Positions 13,457 to 17,091 of a stretch of 17,091 nucleotides of DNA are shown here, in pieces. The position numbers and the translations under genes are program-made. The notes beneath the pieces are model-generated. The model ran no database searches, was not told where the DNA came from, and saw nothing but the letters and a program-made list of their open reading frames with translations. The DNA lies in assembly GCA_947168865.1 (NCBI GenBank), contig CAMVNN010000015.1, positions 1-17,091 on the forward strand, given 5' to 3'. The stretch's first letter is position 1, and each line of letters begins with the position of its first letter. This DNA is from an uncultured Bacillota bacterium (GTDB taxonomy: Bacteria; Bacillota_I; Bacilli_A; RF39; UBA660).

Positions 13457-16340
13457 AATCTTTAATTTGATTGACAATTTTGTTTACAACTATTTGATAT
13501 TTGTCAAAACGTTTTTCAACACGTCCATCTATTATCAGAATATCGCCTGTTTCGAGATTGGTTAGATCTTCATATACCGTTGGAAAAACAACAATATCTA
13601 TTTTACTAGTTTCATCAGTACCTGTTATAAAAATCATCTTATTATTTGACTTTGTGTTAATCTCTTTAATTCGATCAACATAAACAATTAACTCAATATT
13701 TTTATTAAAGAAACGTCCAACTTCATTTATTTTTAAATGATTATTATATTTTGCTCGATATTCTGTAATTATATGATTACTTAAATAGAATCCAAATGAT
13801 TGATATTCTGCTTCCATTAGTTCTTTCTTAGTATAATCTTTTTTTATTTCCAAAATTGGTTTTGGTATTTCATCATTATATGAAGCAATCTCTGCATAAT
13901 TTATAAGTTCATCTAAAGATTCAACAATAGTCTTAGCATTATATCCAAATGTAACTAATGCTCCTGATAATGCCAAAGCCTCTAAAGTCTTTTTATTAAC
14001 ACTTTTACCATACACGCGATTTACAAAATCAAATATGTCAGTATAGTTGCTTTTCTCACGCTCTTTGATAATTGTATTTACAGCTGTAACTCCAATATTT
14101 TTAATAGCAGAAAGTGGAAATCTTAAGCCTAATTCTTCTACCTTAAAATTATTCTCGCTTGTTAAAACATTAGGTTTTAATATCTCTAGTCCTGCTTCTT
14201 TGCATTCATAAATGTACTCTTTTGTCTTATCACTTCCACTAGCCATAGTAAGTAAATTTTTCATGAAATATTTGTAATAATGAGCTTTTAAATAAGCCAT
14301 TTCAAAAGCTATTTTAGAGTATGCAACAGAATGTGCACGATTAAATCCATATTCCGCGAACTTCAAAATCAAATTGTAGACCTTCTCTACTTTTATTCTT
14401 TCATGTCCACGTTTAATACTATTATTTATAAATTTTTCTTTTTCAGCGAGCAATATTTCTTCTTTTTTCTTACTCATTGCCTTTCTAAGTAAGTCAGCTT
14501 CAGCAAGAGTATATCCGGCCATTATTGATGCAATTTGCATTATTTGCTCTTGATATACAATAATTCCATAAGTTGGTTTCAATATATCTACTAATGAATC
14601 ATCTATATAGTCAATTTTTTCTAATCCGTTTTTTCTCTTTATATATGAATCAATATTTTTCATTGGACCAGGACGATATAAAGCAATTGCTGCAACAATA
14701 TCTTCAAAAGTATCAGGTTTATATTTTCTTAAGAAATTCATCATTCCAGTTGATTCAAATTGAAATATTCCAGTTGTTTTAGCATTCTTAAATATTTCAA
14801 TTGTTCTTTTATCATTTAAAGGAACATTTGTCAAATCAACTTGGATATTATCTTTTTCTAAGTCTTTTAATGTATCATTAATTAAAGTAAGATTTTTTAG
14901 GGCAAGAAAATCCATTTTTAAAAGACCTAATTTTTCTAAATATTCCATTGAATAACCTGTAATATAGAATTCCTCGTGGTTTTTTGCAAGAGGAATTACT
15001 TCATCAAGATCTACTTCTGACATGACAATTCCAGCAGCATGAATAGAAGTATGCCTTTTAATTCCTTCAAGTTTCATTGCAACTTTATATAATTTTCTAA
15101 TATCATCATTTATTTTTAAGAATTTTTTCAATTTTTCATTAGAGTTATAATTATCAATTAAAGATAATTCTGAATTTATAAAACTGGTTAAATATTCGAT
15201 TTCAATATTCATGACTCTTCCAAGATCACGAATTATTTGTTTGGCCCCTAGAGTTCCAAATGTAATGATTGGAGCAACTCTTTTTTCTCCATATTTCTTA
15301 ATGCAGTAATCTATTACCTCGCCTCTTCTATTAAATTCAAAATCAATATCAATATCTGGCATACTTATACGTTCTGGATTAAGAAAGCGCTCAAATAAAA
15401 GATTATATTTAAGTGGATCAATTTCAGTTATATTTAATAAATAAGAAACAAGTGAGCCCGCTGCACTTCCTCTACCTGCACCTACTAAAATACCATTATC
15501 TTTAGCAAATTTAACATAATCATAAACAATTAAAAAATAATTACAGAATCCCATTTTATTGATAATATCCAACTCATATTTTAGTCTTTCTTGGTATAAA
15601 GATCCTACTTTAGAACCAAATATGCGTTTTAATCCTTCAATACATAGCTTTTTCAAATAAGTATAGCTATCCATATTATCTGGACATTTATAAATAGGAA
15701 GGAGATTTTTTTCGTATTCTAAAACCAAATTACAATTATCAATAACATATTTATTATTTTCATTTGTTAAAGGATTATCTAAATCTAAGTGTAAATCATT
15801 TAATTCAAAATCAAATGGTTCTTTTAGACCATCACGGATTCCATACAAATATTTTATATAATCTTGATCTTCTTTATTTAAATATAGAACTTTATTCATA
15901 TAAAGTTTATTTTCTTCTTTTATTAAATATCTTTCTTCTTCATTCTTAAAAGAGATAAAAATTTCTTCATATATTTTAGATAATAATTCATATAATTCTT
16001 TTGATTCAAATGGAACAATACATATTAAGTCACTCGCATACTCTTCTAAATATGCAATTGTTTTTTCGTTAGAAGTGATTTTTATAAGATTTTTATAACC
16101 CTTAAAGCTTTTAGCATATAGAATAAAATTCTTTCCATTTAAAGAAACTTCTAAGCCAACAATTGGCTTTATATTATTCTTCATGCAAGCATTATAAAAT
16201 TCCATTACTCCAAACATATTATTGTCAGTGATATTAAGCACTTTTAAATTGTTTTTCAAAGCAAAATCGATTAAATCTTTAATCTTAATCATGCTTGATA
16301 GTAAACTATATTCAGTTTTAATATTTAAAGGTGTAATCAT
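13455..16340 (-). CDS. dnaE: DNA polymerase III alpha subunit, DnaE type, 961 aa
   Basis: Replicative C-family DNA polymerase. Order: PHP domain (about 1-210), palm/thumb with GAGRGSAAGS (287-296) and MPDIDIDF (327-334) carrying the metal-binding aspartates, the third Asp in LLKMDFLALKNL (D477), YRPGPM (555-560), GFNRAHSVAYSKIAF (665-679), a tandem HhH/beta-binding region, and an OB fold at the end (about 880-958). It lacks the extra N-terminal exonuclease and OB insert of PolC, so it is DnaE. It is shorter than the usual 1100-1160 residues. The PHP metal-site motifs HxH and TDHG are replaced by NIK and TDNN, so that domain is probably not a nuclease. AGGAAG precedes the ATG. The gene has its own promoter and terminator and is divergent from rpmB. 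A separate PolC and a proofreading subunit would be expected elsewhere. Confidence 0.95.
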   Translation of the reverse strand: MITPLNIKTEYSLLSSMIKIKDLIDFALKNNLKVLNITDNNMFGVMEFYNACMKNNIKPIVGLEVSLNGKNFILYAKSFKGYKNLIKITSNEKTIAYLEEYASDLICIVPFESKELYELLSKIYEEIFISFKNEEERYLIKEENKLYMNKVLYLNKEDQDYIKYLYGIRDGLKEPFDFELNDLHLDLDNPLTNENNKYVIDNCNLVLEYEKNLLPIYKCPDNMDSYTYLKKLCIEGLKRIFGSKVGSLYQERLKYELDIINKMGFCNYFLIVYDYVKFAKDNGILVGAGRGSAAGSLVSYLLNITEIDPLKYNLLFERFLNPERISMPDIDIDFEFNRRGEVIDYCIKKYGEKRVAPIITFGTLGAKQIIRDLGRVMNIEIEYLTSFINSELSLIDNYNSNEKLKKFLKINDDIRKLYKVAMKLEGIKRHTSIHAAGIVMSEVDLDEVIPLAKNHEEFYITGYSMEYLEKLGLLKMDFLALKNLTLINDTLKDLEKDNIQVDLTNVPLNDKRTIEIFKNAKTTGIFQFESTGMMNFLRKYKPDTFEDIVAAIALYRPGPMKNIDSYIKRKNGLEKIDYIDDSLVDILKPTYGIIVYQEQIMQIASIMAGYTLAEADLLRKAMSKKKEEILLAEKEKFINNSIKRGHERIKVEKVYNLILKFAEYGFNRAHSVAYSKIAFEMAYLKAHYYKYFMKNLLTMASGSDKTKEYIYECKEAGLEILKPNVLTSENNFKVEELGLRFPLSAIKNIGVTAVNTIIKEREKSNYTDIFDFVNRVYGKSVNKKTLEALALSGALVTFGYNAKTIVESLDELINYAEIASYNDEIPKPILEIKKDYTKKELMEAEYQSFGFYLSNHIITEYRAKYNNHLKINEVGRFFNKNIELIVYVDRIKEINTKSNNKMIFITGTDETSKIDIVVFPTVYEDLTNLETGDILIIDGRVEKRFDKYQIVVNKIVNQIKD

Positions 16341-16359
16341 ACTATCACTTCCTAGTTCA

Positions 16360-16388
16360 ATTGTACTATAAATTCAAGTTTTTGTTAA
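16360..16388 (-). promoter_or_regulatory. dnaE promoter
   Basis: Minus strand: -35 TTAACA (16383-16388), 17-bp spacer, -10 TACAAT (16360-16365), giving a leader of only about 13 bases before the ATG at 16340 with AGGAAG as ribosome binding site. Confidence 0.75.
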
Positions 16389-16395
16389 TAAATAT

Positions 16396-16424
16396 TTGAC
16401 TTCTAACTAATATTATGATAAAGT
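16396..16424 (+). promoter_or_regulatory. rpmB promoter
   Basis: Plus strand: -35 TTGACT (16396-16401), 17-bp spacer, weak -10 TAAAGT (16419-16424). The -35 boxes of dnaE and rpmB are 7 bases apart, back to back. Confidence 0.5.
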
Positions 16425-16462
16425 TATTAGAGCAAAGAGATATATCTGGAAGGAGTGTTAAA

Positions 16463-16639
16463 ATGGCTAGAAAATGTACAACTAAAACACCATTACACGG
16501 AAATAGAAGAAGTCATGCTTGTAATGCTACAAAGCATGCTCAAAAAGTAAACTTACAAAAAGTTGCTGTTAACGGCGTTACAGTAAGAATGAGTGCTCGT
16601 GAAATGCGTGCAGCAAAAAAAGACGTTAAAGTTGCATAA
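16463..16639 (+). CDS. rpmB: Large ribosomal subunit protein bL28, 58 aa
   Basis: Component of the 50S subunit. MARKC at the start, then HGNRRSHACNATKH, VNLQKV and a basic MSAREMRAAKK end match the bL28 pattern (MARKC..G.....SH.....K...PNLQKV.....+SAR.L+). The frame is open back to 16415, but the ATG at 16463 is the start because it gives the conserved N-terminus and has AAGGAG eight bases upstream. Only two cysteines are present (5 and 20), so the zinc-binding set of some L28 proteins is missing. It is the only plus-strand gene, monocistronic between its own promoter and terminator. Confidence 0.95.
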   Translation: MARKCTTKTPLHGNRRSHACNATKHAQKVNLQKVAVNGVTVRMSAREMRAAKKDVKVA

Positions 16640-16641
16640 AG

Positions 16642-16672
16642 AAAAGATAAATTGTAAAATTTATCTTTTTTT
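16642..16672. terminator. Bidirectional intrinsic terminator between rpmB and the CPBP gene
   Basis: A perfect 12-bp stem (AAAAGATAAATT / AATTTATCTTTT, loop GTAA) with T-tracts on both strands. It starts two bases after the rpmB stop and abuts the TAA (16671-16673) of the convergent CPBP gene, so it serves both. Confidence 0.9.
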
Positions 16673-17091
16673 ATTCAATAAACATAAAAAATAATAGATC
16701 CCATAAACTATGTACAATTAAAATATGACATAAAGATTTAGATTCTTTAAATATGTAATTATATACTGAACTAATACATATTATTTTAAATATATTAATT
16801 AAAATAGAAGTTAAAATTAAACCACTTCTTATATATAATGGAACATGAATTAAGGCAAATATAACAGAAGTAATAAAAGATGCCTTAATAAATTTTTCTT
16901 TCTTGGATAGTCCATTTAATAATAAAGCTCGGAAAATAATCTCTTCTTCTATTCCTACTAAAAGGAATTTATTAAAAAAGTCATCAATTGTAAATTCGTT
17001 GATATTAAATCCTCCATGAGTTTTAAACATCGCGAGTGTGGCCGTAATAATTACCATAATTACTAATTTAATGAGTAGACTTACATTTGTT
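16671..17091 (-). CDS. CPBP-family intramembrane metalloprotease, C-terminal part (partial)
   Basis: The reading frame is open to the window edge, so the 5' end lies outside; an internal ATG at 17055-17057 has no ribosome binding site and falls inside a membrane helix. The visible part has the CPBP (CAAX protease / bacteriocin-processing) motifs. They are EEEIIFR with the EExxxR glutamates and Arg (residues 38-43 counted from that ATG), FALIH with H71, and HSLWDLL with H116 in the last helix. Four hydrophobic helices are seen. Members cleave prenylated or small peptide substrates in the membrane, and some give bacteriocin self-immunity; the substrate here is unknown. It converges on rpmB and shares its terminator. 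Confidence 0.88.
   Translation of the reverse strand, partial: TNVSLLIKLVIMVIITATLAMFKTHGGFNINEFTIDDFFNKFLLVGIEEEIIFRALLLNGLSKKEKFIKASFITSVIFALIHVPLYIRSGLILTSILINIFKIICISSVYNYIFKESKSLCHILIVHSLWDLLFFMFIE

Noticed and set aside
13232..13465. Open frame of 77 codons on the plus strand
   Set aside because: GGGGA before the ATG is a weak ribosome binding site, the frame runs through the dnaE terminator into dnaE, and the product resembles nothing known; kept only as part of the unexplained island.

Overview
This is a strongly AT-rich stretch of a bacterial chromosome with low-GC Firmicutes / Mollicutes-like character. That is shown by an AT-rich coding style, strong AGGAGG-type ribosome binding sites, a tryptophan T-box leader, a CIRCE operator, and a DnaE-type polymerase of only 961 residues. 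Code 11 appears to be in use rather than the Mycoplasma code: no long gene has an internal TGA, and two genes end in TGA with a terminator or a promoter placed right behind them. An uncultured gut Bacilli lineage (the RF39 / Erysipelotrichales neighbourhood) would fit, but this is inference and no marker here fixes the taxon.

Layout: every gene except rpmB reads on the minus strand. From right to left: the 3' part of a CPBP-family membrane protease (cut by the window edge); rpmB (plus strand), divergent from dnaE; dnaE; about 700 bases without a gene (a structured island, a very AT-rich block with a 16-bp inverted repeat, and a long terminator hairpin); a two-gene envelope unit (a degenerate LytR-CpsA-Psr protein and a membrane-anchored SGNH hydrolase); a Trp T-box leader; trpS; and two four-pass membrane proteins apparently in the trpS operon. 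A third paralogue follows on its own promoter. Then come htpG under a CIRCE-type operator, a 1367-residue secreted multidomain Ig/fibronectin-III protein, and a small HExxH metallopeptidase-like protein.

Most transcription units can be read directly. There are sigma-A-like promoters for htpG, the surface protein, trpS, dnaE, rpmB and the third membrane paralogue. Intrinsic terminators overlap or abut the stop codon in nearly every unit, so the genome is tightly packed. The most unusual points are: (1) three adjacent paralogues of an unrecognised four-helix membrane family, two of which probably share the T-box-controlled trpS transcript; (2) the first of these has no ATG/GTG/TTG start at the expected place and probably starts at an AUA codon; (3) a HrcA/CIRCE operator embedded in the htpG promoter; (4) a surface protein with a duplicated unrecognised N-terminal domain, whose only mature cysteines form three C-x5-C pairs; (5) a structured gene-free region between dnaE and the LCP gene.
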